A stretch of DNA of 64,000 nt from Steroidobacteraceae bacterium (GCA_025458905.1 JALORN010000013.1:1-64000), one strand, 5' to 3'. Positions 1-8,592 are shown, numbered from the stretch's first letter. Numbers and translations are program-made. Notes: generated from the letters alone by a model not told the origin.

Positions 1-901
1 CGGCGTTGGCGTACTCGCGGCTGCGCCCGGCGGCACGGTTGAACCAGTTGCGCGCGTACCAGCCGCCGCCTTTCACGACGTAGCGCTCGCAATCCTTCTG
101 CCACGCCGATCCGTCCGTGGGCGCGCCGTCGAAGTTCGGCGTGTAGCAATCCGCGGTCCACTCCCAGACGTTGCCGATCACGTCGTGGAGGCCGAACGGG
201 TTCGGGACGAACTTCCCGACCGGCGCGGTGTAGACGTAACCGTCGCGGCACGCCATCAGGCGCGTGGGTTCCTTCCTGAGGTCGGGGTGTACTTGCGCGG
301 CGGCCGCGTCGGAGATGTTGCCGTACTGGCAGACTTCCGCGGCATCGTCGCCCCAGTAGCGCGACGTAGACATGCCGCCGCGGGCGGCGTATTCCCACTC
401 GGCTTCGCTCGGCACGCGATACCTCTTCCCGGTCCTGGCCGAGAGCCAGGCGGCATACGCCTGCGCGTCCTCGAGCGACACGCAGACGGCAGGGTGTTGG
501 TCCGTCTGCGGGAAATTGGGCTCGTCCCAGGTCGCGCCTTCGACGTCGAGCCAGGCGTTCTTGTCCTGGTTCCAGGTCGTGCACATGTTGCTGCCCGGCC
601 GCCTGGTCTGCCTGGCGAAGACGGCGTATTGCCTGCGCGTCACCTCGAGGCGGCCGATGGCGAACGGCCTGGCAAGGGTGACTGTGTGCGCCGGCTGCTC
701 CCGCCGTCGCGCCTCTGACTCCATGCCCTCACGAATCGTTTCCGCGTCGGACGAGCCCATTGTGAACGATCCCGCCGGGACGACGACCATCTCGGGACAA
801 TCGCGGCAATCCTTGAACTTCGTGCCGGGCGGCTGGGCCTGGGCCGGGACGTGCGTCGCGAGCAGGACGAGATAGGCGGCAAGGACGACGGCGCGGGTCA
901 T
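1..901 (-). CDS. Formylglycine-generating enzyme (SUMF1/FGE-sulfatase) family protein, 3'-truncated by window edge
   Basis: The frame stays open from an ATG at 901 to the window edge, so the C-terminus is missing. The first ~22 residues form a signal peptide ending near AQAQ, so the product is probably exported. The family start follows (MVVVPAGSFTMGS), then LEVTRRQYAVF, VPSEAEWEYAARGG, GLHDVIGNVWEWTADCY and VVKGGGWYARNW, all hallmarks of the FGE-sulfatase fold. The last part, which holds the active-site cysteines of true FGE, is off-window. It could therefore be a sulfatase-activating oxidase or one of the many non-FGE members (EgtB- or PvdO-like). It lies 6 bases after the DUF2283 gene on the same strand and is probably co-transcribed with it. 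Family is certain, exact role is not. Confidence 0.9.
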   Translation of the reverse strand, partial: MTRAVVLAAYLVLLATHVPAQAQPPGTKFKDCRDCPEMVVVPAGSFTMGSSDAETIREGMESEARRREQPAHTVTLARPFAIGRLEVTRRQYAVFARQTRRPGSNMCTTWNQDKNAWLDVEGATWDEPNFPQTDQHPAVCVSLEDAQAYAAWLSARTGKRYRVPSEAEWEYAARGGMSTSRYWGDDAAEVCQYGNISDAAAAQVHPDLRKEPTRLMACRDGYVYTAPVGKFVPNPFGLHDVIGNVWEWTADCYTPNFDGAPTDGSAWQKDCERYVVKGGGWYARNWFNRAAGRSREYANA

Positions 902-907
902 GGCGAC

Positions 908-1126
908 CTACGCGGCGCTCGTGCGCACGACTCCCGGCAGCCGCGACAGGGTGAGCGTTCGGAGACCCGCCTTCCGGCTCGCGTGATCGATGTCGACGCC
1001 GACCAGACTGCCCTCAGCATCGTAGTCGAGGACGACACCTTCCGAGATCTCCCGACTCTCGACGCTCGGCTTTTCCGAGAGGTCGATGTAGAGCGAATCC
1101 GTCTCGGGGTGATAGTTGACCTTCAT
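908..1126 (-). CDS. DUF2283 family small protein
   Basis: A 72-residue protein starting MKVNYHPETDSLYIDL, the typical opening of DUF2283, followed by the acidic strand pairs (VVLDYDAEG, LVGVDID) seen in the family. A GTG three codons upstream (1135) is an alternative start; the ATG is preferred because family members begin with MKV. DUF2283 proteins are often found beside DUF4258-type toxins and are thought to act as antitoxins, but no such toxin gene is present here. It sits between an addiction-module-component gene (23 bases upstream) and the FGE-like gene. Confidence 0.8.
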   Translation of the reverse strand: MKVNYHPETDSLYIDLSEKPSVESREISEGVVLDYDAEGSLVGVDIDHASRKAGLRTLTLSRLPGVVRTSAA

Positions 1127-1149
1127 GCCTTGCACCGCTGGCCGTAGCG

Positions 1150-1362
1150 TCAGCGGCCGCGCCGAATCTCCGCAATGACCGCCTCGACAAGACGCCCCTG
1201 GTACGGATCGGCCTCAAACGCCGCCACCCGTTTGCGCAGCTCGTCTTCCTGCCAGGCCGGCGACGGAACGGCCGAGGACGCGAGATCGGGGCTCTCCCAG
1301 ATCTCCTCGAGCAGCGCGAGCCGATCTTCGACGCCGAGCTTGTCGATTCCGACTCGCTTCAT
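1150..1362 (-). CDS. Addiction-module component (TIGR02574-like) antitoxin, apparently orphan
   Basis: A 70-residue protein. The ATG at 1362 has a good ribosome site (GGCGGGAG just upstream), which decides against longer frames. The core (MKRVGIDKLGVEDRLALLEEIWES) matches the helical N-terminus of the putative addiction-module-component family, antitoxins of RelE/ParE toxins. The usual DPxxxxPW-type C-terminus is altered (DPYQGRLVEAV). The expected RelE/ParE gene does not follow; a DUF2283 gene occupies its place, so this is either an orphan antitoxin or an unusual pairing. Confidence 0.7.
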   Translation of the reverse strand: MKRVGIDKLGVEDRLALLEEIWESPDLASSAVPSPAWQEDELRKRVAAFEADPYQGRLVEAVIAEIRRGR

Positions 1363-1533
1363 TCTCCCGCCCAAGATCTGCACGCTACACCCTCCCTCGC
1401 GAGGCGCCAAGCCGTGTTACCGGCGCCGATCTGAGCCAACGGTGCCAGGCCGCCCACCAAGGGAAAAGCCGAGACTCTGCCGCAGGCTCAGCAATTCGCG
1501 ATCGACCACGCCTCGCGTTCCGGCCAAAGGCGC

Positions 1534-1917
1534 ATGCCTGCCGCCGACAAGTTCACGATCTACGGCCAGCAACAGGCTCAGGTGCGCCAGCGCGGCCCCG
1601 CCACCGTGAACGGCCAGAGCGCGAGCATCCTCGACGTGCCGGTCGAGCTCGGCGTCACCACGCGCTACGAAGACGCCGTGCCACCGGCCTTGCGCAGCTA
1701 CGGCCCCACCGATCTGCGCACCGGCGAGCTCATCGAGGTGCGAGGCTACCAGCCCGTGAGCGGCGCCAACGCCGTGCGCGCCCGCATCGTCCAGCGACGG
1801 ACGAGCAGCGAACCGTTCGAGCTGCGCGGGCTTCCGACCAACGTTTTGCGGCGCACTTTCGCGATCCTCGAGAACTCATGCTTTGCACTGCCATCGTCCA
1901 AAGTTCCTGCGGTCTGA
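1534..1917 (+). pseudogene. DUF5666-like repeat fragment
   Basis: An open stretch reads TVNGQSASILDVPVELG, then DLRTGELIEVRGY, then VRARIVQR. This resembles one beta-rich DUF5666 unit (exported proteins with repeated OB-like units). There is no signal peptide, no credible ribosome site at the ATG, and homology-like sequence covers only the middle (about 1590-1830), after which the frame drifts into SSKVPAV. It is most likely the remnant of a larger exported protein. The rest of the 1363-1993 gap holds nothing else that I can recognise. Confidence 0.4.
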
Positions 1918-1993
1918 CCGCCTCTTGATGCGGTGAGGTCGCTACTACATGTAGGATACTTTGGTAGCAGCGTGAGCGGACACCAGCCAAACG

Positions 1994-2920
1994 ATGAAGA
2001 TCTGGGTCGGCGTTACGGACAAGAACTGGTTTCGGAGCCTTCGCGCATCGAGGGCTGACGAGGTGAATTTCTGGCAGCCGAGCGGATCCCGACAGTTCCG
2101 TGCAATCCAGCCTGGCGAGCCTTTCCTTTTCAAACTACACAGCCCGGACAACTTCATCGTCGGCGGCGGCTTTTTTGTCCGGTATTCCGCATTACCTGCA
2201 TCGTTGGCATGGGACGCGTTCGGCACCAAGAACGGTGTGACATCCCAGGACGAATTGATCGCCCGCGTTCGCCGCTATCGCAGGGCCGACGAGTCACTAG
2301 ATCCGATAATCGGGTGTAACGTCCTAGCCGAGCCATTCTTTCTCCCGGACTCCGCTTGGATTCCCGCGCCAACCAGCTGGGCGCCGAATATTGTGCAGGG
2401 CAAGACGTACGACACCGCTGCCGCGGACGGCCAGGAGCTATGGAGCACGGTTCAGGCTGCCTTGCGACGCGAGGCCGTAGCGGATGGGGCTGCCACCGAT
2501 GGCATCTCTCCGGAGACCCGCTACGGCGATGAGTATCTTGTCAGAGGCCGCCTCGGTCAGGGCGCCTTCCGAGTCCTCGTCACGGACGCTTACCAGCGGC
2601 GCTGCGCCGTGACCGGGGAAAAGACACTGCCGGTTCTCGAGGCAGCCCACATTAAACCGTATGCGTTGCTAGGGCCTCATCGCGTATCCAACGGCTTGCT
2701 ACTTCGTTCTGATCTACACAAGCTGTTTGACCTCGGGTACGTAACGGTAACACCAGACCTACGGCTTGAAGTAAGCCAAAAACTGCGTACCGAATGGCAG
2801 AATGGCCGCGAGTACTACGCTTATCACGGGCAGCCGCTGCAGGTGCAACCCGTGGACTCCATCAATCGACCCGGTGTCGAGTTTTTGGAGTGGCACAACG
2901 AGCACAGATTTCGAGCATGA
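1994..2920 (+). CDS. HNH endonuclease with EVE-like N-terminal domain (first of a tandem pair)
   Basis: A 308-residue protein. Residues ~1-100 (MKIWVGVTDKNWF, PGEPFLFKLHSP, FVVGGGFFVRYS-like segment) have the pattern of an EVE/PUA-type pocket, a fold that reads modified bases or nucleotides. Residues ~200-265 form an HNH_2 nuclease: CAVTGEKTLPVLEAAHIKPY, then SNGLLLRSDLHKLFDLGYVTV. The fusion resembles modification-dependent (type IV-like) restriction enzymes. No ribosome site is evident before the ATG. Base composition and codon use are clearly less GC-rich than the flanking genes, which suggests horizontal transfer. The next gene has the same architecture with a different sequence. HNH is certain; the EVE-like assignment is inference from pattern. 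Confidence 0.8.
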   Translation: MKIWVGVTDKNWFRSLRASRADEVNFWQPSGSRQFRAIQPGEPFLFKLHSPDNFIVGGGFFVRYSALPASLAWDAFGTKNGVTSQDELIARVRRYRRADESLDPIIGCNVLAEPFFLPDSAWIPAPTSWAPNIVQGKTYDTAAADGQELWSTVQAALRREAVADGAATDGISPETRYGDEYLVRGRLGQGAFRVLVTDAYQRRCAVTGEKTLPVLEAAHIKPYALLGPHRVSNGLLLRSDLHKLFDLGYVTVTPDLRLEVSQKLRTEWQNGREYYAYHGQPLQVQPVDSINRPGVEFLEWHNEHRFRA

Positions 2921-3064
2921 GCGATCCGCAGTCCAAAGCGCCATCGCGTTCCCGGAGGACAGGGCTCATGCGGCATGACTCCGTTGAAACGATCTTGAGA
3001 TGTGCAAAGCCCACTGCCGAGGCCGCGATCATCGCCGCGTAACCCGGGCAACGTATCAGCTCTA

Positions 3065-4057
3065 ATGCGCTATTGGTGGGTCAATCAGAACCAGACCTTC
3101 CGCCAGGAGATTGAGGGTGGATATCTTTGGTCGCCCAAGCGCAATAAGAACGGACATAGGAACCCGTTCTATGAATTCATGCGCGAAGTCGCGCCAGGCG
3201 ATCTCGTCTTTTCCTTCTGCGATACGCGCATCGCTGCATTAGGAATCGTCAGTGGCTACTGTCGGGAGAGCCCTAAGCCGGAGGAGTTCGGTAGCGCCGG
3301 CACGAATTGGAGTCAGATTGGCTGGAGAGTTGAAGTTAGATGGCGACGCCTAGACAACGCCATCAGGCCGAAAGACCATATCTCTCGTCTTCGTCCCGAC
3401 CTCCAAAGAAAGTACGCGCCGCTTACCCCAGTGGGCAACGGTCTTCAAAGTGTTTACCTGACTCGAATCGGGCCCACGCTCGCCAATACTCTGCTAAGTT
3501 TGATTGGTCGTGAGGCGGACGTCGTGGCGGATGCCAGCCAGGAGGTGCGTCGCATCGAGCGCGAGTCGCCAGCTCCTGAGAGTGACATCGAGGAGTGGGA
3601 GCGGCGTGTCGAAGTCGATATCGCGACGGATCATGCTATTCGTGAAACCGAACGAACCGCGCTCGTTCAAGCCCGCCGTGGTCAGGGTCTATTCCGAGAA
3701 AAGGTTCGCGCAATTGAAAGCGCTTGCCGCGTCACGAAGGTCGAGCGAATGGAGCATCTGATCGCCAGCCATGTTCAACCCTGGCGAGACAGCAACAACG
3801 AAGAACGTCTGGATGGCGAGAACGGTCTGTTGCTAACGCCGACAGTTGATCACCTATTTGATAAAGGCTTTATCTCATTCGAGGACAACGGACGGGTGAT
3901 CGTGTCACCGGTGGCCGATCCGGACTCGCTTCGCCGTATGGGTGTTGATCCCGATGGGCGTATGAATGTCGGCGCCTTCTCTGAGGGACAGAGACGTTAC
4001 CTAAATTTTCACCGCGAGAATGTGCTGCGCATGGCGCGTGGCGTTTCGAATCGGTAG
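3065..4057 (+). CDS. HNH endonuclease with EVE-like N-terminal domain (second of a tandem pair)
   Basis: A 330-residue protein. I chose the ATG at 3065 because the EVE-like domain begins at once (MRYWWVNQNQTF), and the 21 codons upstream look non-coding. Residues 1-~130 carry the EVE pattern (GGYLWSPK, PGDLVFSF, AALGIVSGY). A charged linker follows at ~175-225. The C-terminal HNH_2 domain runs ~238-300: ACRVTKVERMEHLIASHVQPW, GENGLLLTPTVDHLFDKGFISF. It is less GC-rich than the window average, like its neighbour 144 bases upstream. The two proteins share layout but little sequence, so they may recognise different modifications or work together. Probable anti-invader restriction function (inference). 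Confidence 0.85.
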   Translation: MRYWWVNQNQTFRQEIEGGYLWSPKRNKNGHRNPFYEFMREVAPGDLVFSFCDTRIAALGIVSGYCRESPKPEEFGSAGTNWSQIGWRVEVRWRRLDNAIRPKDHISRLRPDLQRKYAPLTPVGNGLQSVYLTRIGPTLANTLLSLIGREADVVADASQEVRRIERESPAPESDIEEWERRVEVDIATDHAIRETERTALVQARRGQGLFREKVRAIESACRVTKVERMEHLIASHVQPWRDSNNEERLDGENGLLLTPTVDHLFDKGFISFEDNGRVIVSPVADPDSLRRMGVDPDGRMNVGAFSEGQRRYLNFHRENVLRMARGVSNR

Positions 4058-4358
4058 CAGATGTGTGTTACTTGAAGTTTTTGGCTCCCCGTAGGCGTCG
4101 TCGTTGGCATGATCGGCGGGTGTTTCTGCTACTCACAGCCTCCCGCGCTTGCCCAAGCCAGTTGACGCATGTTCGTGAACCTGAGGGTCGCCCAGCGCCC
4201 CCGACCGACCGATTATCGGGGACGCTTCAGGAATGCTGATGACGATTCTGTGCTTGATTCGGGTGTGAGGCGGGATAGCTGGCCGTGTCGTCACGCAGAC
4301 GCGTTCACGATGACTGCACCGGTATCTTGAATCCCTTCGAAACATTGCAGTCCCCGGC
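4058..4358. other. Intergenic region without recognisable gene
   Basis: About 300 bases between the second HNH gene and the DUF2075 helicase gene. I see no convincing coding frame, RNA gene or strong hairpin. Composition moves from the AT-richer HNH island back to the GC-rich background. It presumably holds the helicase promoter, but no clear -35/-10 pair stands out. Confidence 0.5.
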
Positions 4359-6266
4359 ATGATTGTCTACCAGCAAACTAAGTCCGGCTTCCTGCAGGAC
4401 GTCTTCACCCACGATATCGAAGAGATTGTACTGGAGACCTTCCGTGCCCGCACCGGCCGCTCGGTCGCGCGTGGCGAGGTGCGTAGCTGGAAGGAGTCCC
4501 TGATCGCGGTGGCGCGAGCGATCAACGACGACGGCATCCCTGCAGACTGCGGCGTCGCCGTCGAGTACGGCATCCCCCAGACCGCAAAGCGGATCGACTT
4601 CCTGCTCTCCGGCACGGGCGCGGAGTCGAACGACGAGCTCGTGATCATCGAGCTCAAGCAGTGGCAGCAGGCCGAGCTCACGCGCATGGACGCCGTGGTG
4701 CGCACGCGCTTCGAGCGCGGCATGGCGGAGGTCAGCCATCCGTCCTACCAGGCCTGGTCCTATGCCTCGCTGCTGCAGGACTTCAACGAGACCATCGAGG
4801 AGGACGAGGTCCGGCTGCGGCCCTGCGCCTATCTCCACAACTACGGCGACGACGGGGTGGTGACGGACGAGTTCTATCGTCCCTGGCTCGAGCGCGCCCC
4901 GGTCTACCTGCGCGGCGAGGCCGAGCGGGTGAAGCTGCGGGAGTTCATCCGCCAGCACCTGCGCGGTGGCGACCGCAACCGGCTCCTGTACCGGATCGAG
5001 AACGGCCGCATCCGTCCTTCGAAGGGTCTCGTCGACAGCCTCGAGGGCATGCTGAAGGGCAAGGACGAGTTCGTGCTGATCGACGACCAGAAGGTCGTGT
5101 TCGAGAAGATCGTCGCGCTGGCGCGCGGCGCGACGCCATCGGCCAAGGAAGTGGTGATCGTCGAGGGCGGGCCGGGCACCGGCAAGTCGGTGGTAGCCAT
5201 CAATGCACTCGCTGCGCTGACCTCCAGCAAGCTGCTCGCGAAGTACGTGACCAAGAACGCGGCGCCGCGCGCGGTGTTCAAGGCGAAGCTCTCGGGGAGC
5301 TTCAAGGGCAGCCGCATCGATGCGCTGTTCGGTGGCTCGGGCGGGTTCGTGAACACCGCCGCGAACGTGTTCGACACGCTGGTGGTGGACGAGGCGCACC
5401 GCGTCAACGAGAAGTCCGGCCTCTACGGCAACCAGGGCAACCACCAGGTCGAGGAGATCATCGGCTCGGCGAAGTGCGCGGTGTTCTTCATCGACGAGGA
5501 CCAGCGCGTCACCTGGAAGGACGTCGGCACCAAGGACGACATCACCCAGCGCGCCCGCCGCGCCGGTGCGCGCGTCACCCACCTGCAGCTCGCTTCGCAG
5601 TTCCGCTGCAGCGGCTCGGATGGCTATCTCGCCTGGCTCGACGACGTGCTGGGCATCGGCCCGACCGCGAACGTCGAGCTCGACACCGGGCCCGGCGCCT
5701 TCGACTTCCGCGTATTCGACTCACCCGAGGCGATGCGCCAAGAGATCGTGGCGCTCAATGCCGCCGCGAACCGCGCGCGAATGGTCGCGGGCTACTGTTG
5801 GGACTGGCGCAGCCGGAACGACCCCGCAGCGATGGACGTGGTGATTCCCGAGCACAACTTCGGTATGCAGTGGAACCTGCAGGACGAGGCGAGTGTCTGG
5901 ATCATCGCGCCGAACTCTGTTGCGCAGGTCGGCTGTATCCATACCTGCCAGGGGCTCGAGGTGGACTGGATCGGCGTGATCGTCGGGCCGGATCTCGTGG
6001 TGCGCGATGGCGAGGTGCTGACGCTGCCCGAGGCGCGCTCGAGGCACGATCATTCGCTGAAGGGCTACAAGGCGCTGCTCGAGACGGATCCAGCCGAAGC
6101 GCGGGATCGGGCGGGGCGGATCATCCGCAATACGTACCGGACGTTGATGACGCGGGGGATGAAGGGGTGCTTCGTGTACTGCGTCGATGATGAGACGCGA
6201 GAGTACTTGCGGAACCGCCTCGGTTACCCGCACGCTGCTGCGGTCGGCCAGTCGCCGCAGGCTTGA
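4359..6266 (+). CDS. PD-(D/E)XK nuclease-DUF2075 helicase (Schlafen group 3-like)
   Basis: A 635-residue protein. The N-terminus (~60-105) carries a restriction-endonuclease-like core: RID at 78-80 and IELK at 97-100, the spacing expected for PD-(D/E)XK. The DUF2075 superfamily-1 helicase/ATPase domain follows, with Walker A GGPGTGKS at 270-277 and Walker B LVVDEAHR at 341-348. Later motifs include FFIDEDQRVTW, LASQFRCSGSDGYLAWLDD, HTCQGLEVDWIGV and NTYRTLMTRGMKGC. Such proteins occur in defence or DNA-repair contexts, and here it follows two HNH nucleases. A second, divergent protein with the same architecture lies at 10643-12736. The substrate is unknown; the predicted activity is ATP-dependent nucleic-acid translocation with cleavage. 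Confidence 0.9.
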   Translation: MIVYQQTKSGFLQDVFTHDIEEIVLETFRARTGRSVARGEVRSWKESLIAVARAINDDGIPADCGVAVEYGIPQTAKRIDFLLSGTGAESNDELVIIELKQWQQAELTRMDAVVRTRFERGMAEVSHPSYQAWSYASLLQDFNETIEEDEVRLRPCAYLHNYGDDGVVTDEFYRPWLERAPVYLRGEAERVKLREFIRQHLRGGDRNRLLYRIENGRIRPSKGLVDSLEGMLKGKDEFVLIDDQKVVFEKIVALARGATPSAKEVVIVEGGPGTGKSVVAINALAALTSSKLLAKYVTKNAAPRAVFKAKLSGSFKGSRIDALFGGSGGFVNTAANVFDTLVVDEAHRVNEKSGLYGNQGNHQVEEIIGSAKCAVFFIDEDQRVTWKDVGTKDDITQRARRAGARVTHLQLASQFRCSGSDGYLAWLDDVLGIGPTANVELDTGPGAFDFRVFDSPEAMRQEIVALNAAANRARMVAGYCWDWRSRNDPAAMDVVIPEHNFGMQWNLQDEASVWIIAPNSVAQVGCIHTCQGLEVDWIGVIVGPDLVVRDGEVLTLPEARSRHDHSLKGYKALLETDPAEARDRAGRIIRNTYRTLMTRGMKGCFVYCVDDETREYLRNRLGYPHAAAVGQSPQA

Positions 6267-6404
6267 ACGGTTCCGAGGGCTCTTGCTCGGTTCGAAGACC
6301 CGCACGAGCACGACGCTAACCTCAACCAAGCGCGGGGATCCCGGCACGTTCTCCGGCATCAAACGGGTGTGCTAGATCAACGCGTCCGGCCTGGACGCGG
6401 ATCC

Positions 6405-7106
6405 TGATGCCGTTGGGAACCGATGACAATCTGCAACAGGTTCGGTTCGGCCTGCTCCGCAGCCGGCCTCGCCCACGTTCAGGAGCGTGGGCATCGCGGC
6501 CAGCGGCCGCACCCGCATCCGGAGGCGCAACTACCGCAACACGGACGAGATCCTCACCTGCGCGCGCGAGTTCGCGCATGAGCTGCTGTCACCCGTGGCC
6601 GCGGATGACGACGGGATCCCGCGCGTCGCCCCCGAGCTCGGCGGGCGCCATGGGCCGAAGCCGAGGCTGGCGCTGCTCGCGAACCTGCAGCAGGAAGCAC
6701 GGACGATCGCGGACACGCTCGTCCAGCTGCACGCGCGCGGCAGGGCGTGGAAGGACATGGGGTGCTCTATTCAGCGCTCTTCGTCGCCGAGGAGATCGCG
6801 ACGAGCCTGGACGCTGCCGGGGTACCCGTCGAGTGGCTGCGCGACGCGCGCTCGAAGCGCTTCTCCGGCGAGCGCGACAGCGTCAAGCTGATGACCAACA
6901 AGAGCAGCAAGGGCCAGCAGTTCCCCGTGGTGGTGGTCGCCGGGGTGGGCACCTTGCCGTATCGGGATCCGGCCGGCGATGCGCGTGATCTCTATGTGGC
7001 GATGACGCGTGCGACCGAACGGCTGCTGATCACGGCGAGCCGGGCGTCGGAGTTCGTGCGGCGGTTGCAGCCGTTGTGCAGGCCCTTGGCGATGGCGGGG
7101 GTGTGA
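6405..7106 (+). pseudogene. Decayed UvrD/Rep-type helicase, C-terminal part
   Basis: Recognisable helicase blocks lie in different frames. TDDNLQQVRF at ~6420 resembles the GDD-Q motif. FRSVGIAASGRTRIRRRNYRNTDEI at ~6478-6550 resembles motif IV, and KLMTNKSSKGQQFPVVVV with DLYVAMTRATERLLIT at ~6885-7050 resembles motifs V/VI. A frame change between ~6440 and 6478, and an apparent one-base loss in the G-run at 6759-6762 (WKDMG|VLYSALF), break it. No helicase N-terminus or Walker A is found upstream, so the gene is truncated and frameshifted. The G-run change alone could be a sequencing error, but the missing 5' end could not. Confidence 0.8.
6999..7106 (+). repeat. Direct repeat, copy 1 (helicase 3' end)
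   Basis: A 108-base segment encoding AMTRATERLLITASRAS...PLCRPLAMAG-stop. It recurs without gaps at 7865-7972 with about 12 mismatches by eye. The two copies flank the toxin-antitoxin pair at 7259-7774. Confidence 0.85.
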
Positions 7107-7258
7107 CTGCAGTCGTGGTCACTGCTCGCGCCTATGCATGTTTCTGGGCAATGACACGCGATTGACGACGGGCGTTGGTTGGCTTTCGCGCACACAATGT
7201 CCGCCGGCTCTCGAAGCGCCAAGGGAAGATTCCACTTCCCTGTCATCCGGAGTAACGT

Positions 7259-7456
7259 ATGCGCGTGACCCAGCCCACCGACAACGCCAAGCAGCAGGCC
7301 AGGCAATTGCTCGAGCAGTTGCCTGACGATGCGACGTGGGACGACGTCGTCTACGAGTTTGCGGTTCGCCGCTCGATCGAGCGCGGCCTCGCGGATGTGG
7401 CGGAAGGGCGCATCCTGTCCTCCGAGCAGCTCAGGGCGGCGTTGGCGCTGGACTGA
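7259..7456 (+). CDS. Type II antitoxin of a ParE/RelE-type module
   Basis: A 65-residue acidic protein. The ATG is preceded by GGAG at 7249-7252. The sequence is helical (ARQLLEQLPDDATWDDVVYEFAVRRSIERGLADVAEGRILS). This is the pattern of small antitoxins found directly upstream of ParE/RelE toxins that lack an obvious DNA-binding domain. The toxin gene begins 15 bases after its stop, as expected for a co-transcribed module in which the antitoxin is made first. It would neutralise the downstream toxin by direct binding. Confidence 0.8.
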   Translation: MRVTQPTDNAKQQARQLLEQLPDDATWDDVVYEFAVRRSIERGLADVAEGRILSSEQLRAALALD

Positions 7457-7471
7457 GTCGAGCCTGCGGCG

Positions 7472-7774
7472 GTGGCCCGGGTTCGGTATGCCCGGCAGGC
7501 GCTGCGCGGCCTTGCGGGCGTGCGTCGCTTCATTTCGATTGATTCGCCGCGCAATGCAGATGCTGTGGTGCGCGCGCTCGTGGACGCCGCGGACTCGCTC
7601 GCAGCTTTTCCCCTGCGCGGCCGGGTAGTGCCTGAGTATGGGCAGGAGGAGGTCCGCGAACTGCTGCTGCATCCCTACCGGATGATCTATCGCGTCAGTG
7701 TCGATGAGGTCGTCGTGCTCTCCGTCATGCACGGTCACCAGCTGCTGCCCGGTGACCTCGAGCGAGAAGATTGA
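7472..7774 (+). CDS. ParE/RelE-superfamily toxin
   Basis: A 100-residue protein starting at GTG. It shows the RelE/ParE fold signature: an N-terminal helix pair (YARQALRGLAGVRRFI...NADAVVRALVDAADSLAAFPLRGRVVPE) followed by VRELLLHPYRMIYRVSVDEVVVLSVMHGHQLLP, the strand pattern with conserved R and YR(I/V)Y-like segment. ParE members block gyrase and RelE members cut mRNA on ribosomes; the C-terminal sequence alone does not decide between them. The module is bracketed by two copies of a helicase 3' end, which suggests insertion or duplication at this spot. Confidence 0.85.
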   Translation: MARVRYARQALRGLAGVRRFISIDSPRNADAVVRALVDAADSLAAFPLRGRVVPEYGQEEVRELLLHPYRMIYRVSVDEVVVLSVMHGHQLLPGDLERED

Positions 7775-7864
7775 AGACAGAGATTCGAGTGATCTGCCGG
7801 GATAGGGTTGAAGCGAATGCCTGGGCGACTGGCGCAAACTCGGGCTGAGGGCCGAAGGTTTGCG

Positions 7865-7972
7865 GCGATGACGCGCTCGACCGAGCGTCTGCTGATCACG
7901 GCGAGCCGAGCGTCGGAGTGCGGGCGGCGGTTACAGCCGTTGTGCAGGCCGTTGGCAGTGGCGGGGGAGTGA
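7865..7972 (+). repeat. Direct repeat, copy 2 (helicase 3' end remnant)
   Basis: A second copy of the 108-base helicase tail at 6999-7106, still open in the same frame (AMTRSTERLLITASRASECGRRLQPLCRPLAVAG, stop at 7970-7972). Upstream of it no helicase sequence can be read, so this is a short remnant and not a gene. Confidence 0.8.
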
Positions 7973-8112
7973 GCGCGGCCAAGCGCTTCGTGTCGGCCTG
8001 CCCGCATTTCTTCGCAAAGACACCGGATTCGCGAAGAGCCAACTCGCCGAGCCTGACGGATGATTACGTCACCAGGGCAGGTCGCTTGCCACTTTTGCGC
8101 ATCCAGGCTTGT

Positions 8113-8481
8113 ATGTCCTACCTCCACTCGCTCTATGATGCCCTGGTCAGCATCAACGTCCCGTCCGGCAAGGCCCCGGCCGTGGTCGATGCCATGGAGC
8201 GCGACATGCTCACGCAGTTGGCCAGCAAATCCGATCTCGAGAATCTGCGGTTAGCCGCCAGGACCGACGTCGAGCATCTACGGTTGGCGATCGAGGCTGA
8301 CATCGAGAACCTCTGGCTGGCCGTCAGGTCCGACATCGATGCGATGGGTGTGCGAGTCGACGCACTGCGTCGCGAGCTCAGGTTGGAGCAGGAACTGCTG
8401 CGCTCCTCGATGACGATCCGTCTGGGCTCGATGTTGGTCGTCGGCCTGGGCGTGCTGTTCGCCGCGCTGAAGCTCACGTGA
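8113..8481 (+). CDS. DUF1640/CCDC90-like coiled-coil membrane protein, paralogue 1
   Basis: A 122-residue protein beginning MSYLHSLYDALVSINVPSGKAPAVVDAMERDML. A coiled coil of repeating D(L/V/I)ENLRLA-type units follows, then a C-terminal membrane helix (SMLVVGLGVLFAALKLT). This is the layout of bacterial DUF1640 proteins, relatives of mitochondrial CCDC90/MCUR1: soluble head, coiled coil, single C-terminal anchor. The start is set by the identical N-terminus in two paralogues (10402 and 16960); all three have TGT before ATG and lack a clear ribosome site. It follows the UvrD-type helicase remnant. Cellular function is unknown. Confidence 0.8.
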   Translation: MSYLHSLYDALVSINVPSGKAPAVVDAMERDMLTQLASKSDLENLRLAARTDVEHLRLAIEADIENLWLAVRSDIDAMGVRVDALRRELRLEQELLRSSMTIRLGSMLVVGLGVLFAALKLT

Positions 8482-8592
8482 CGAGGTAGTCCCCGTCCCG
8501 GAAGTCGCGGGAATTCCACCCTTTGCCCTGCAAGCGGAGTTCCGTCGCCGAACCCGATCAGGCCGCCGCGACAACCGTCCTCCGATGGCAGC

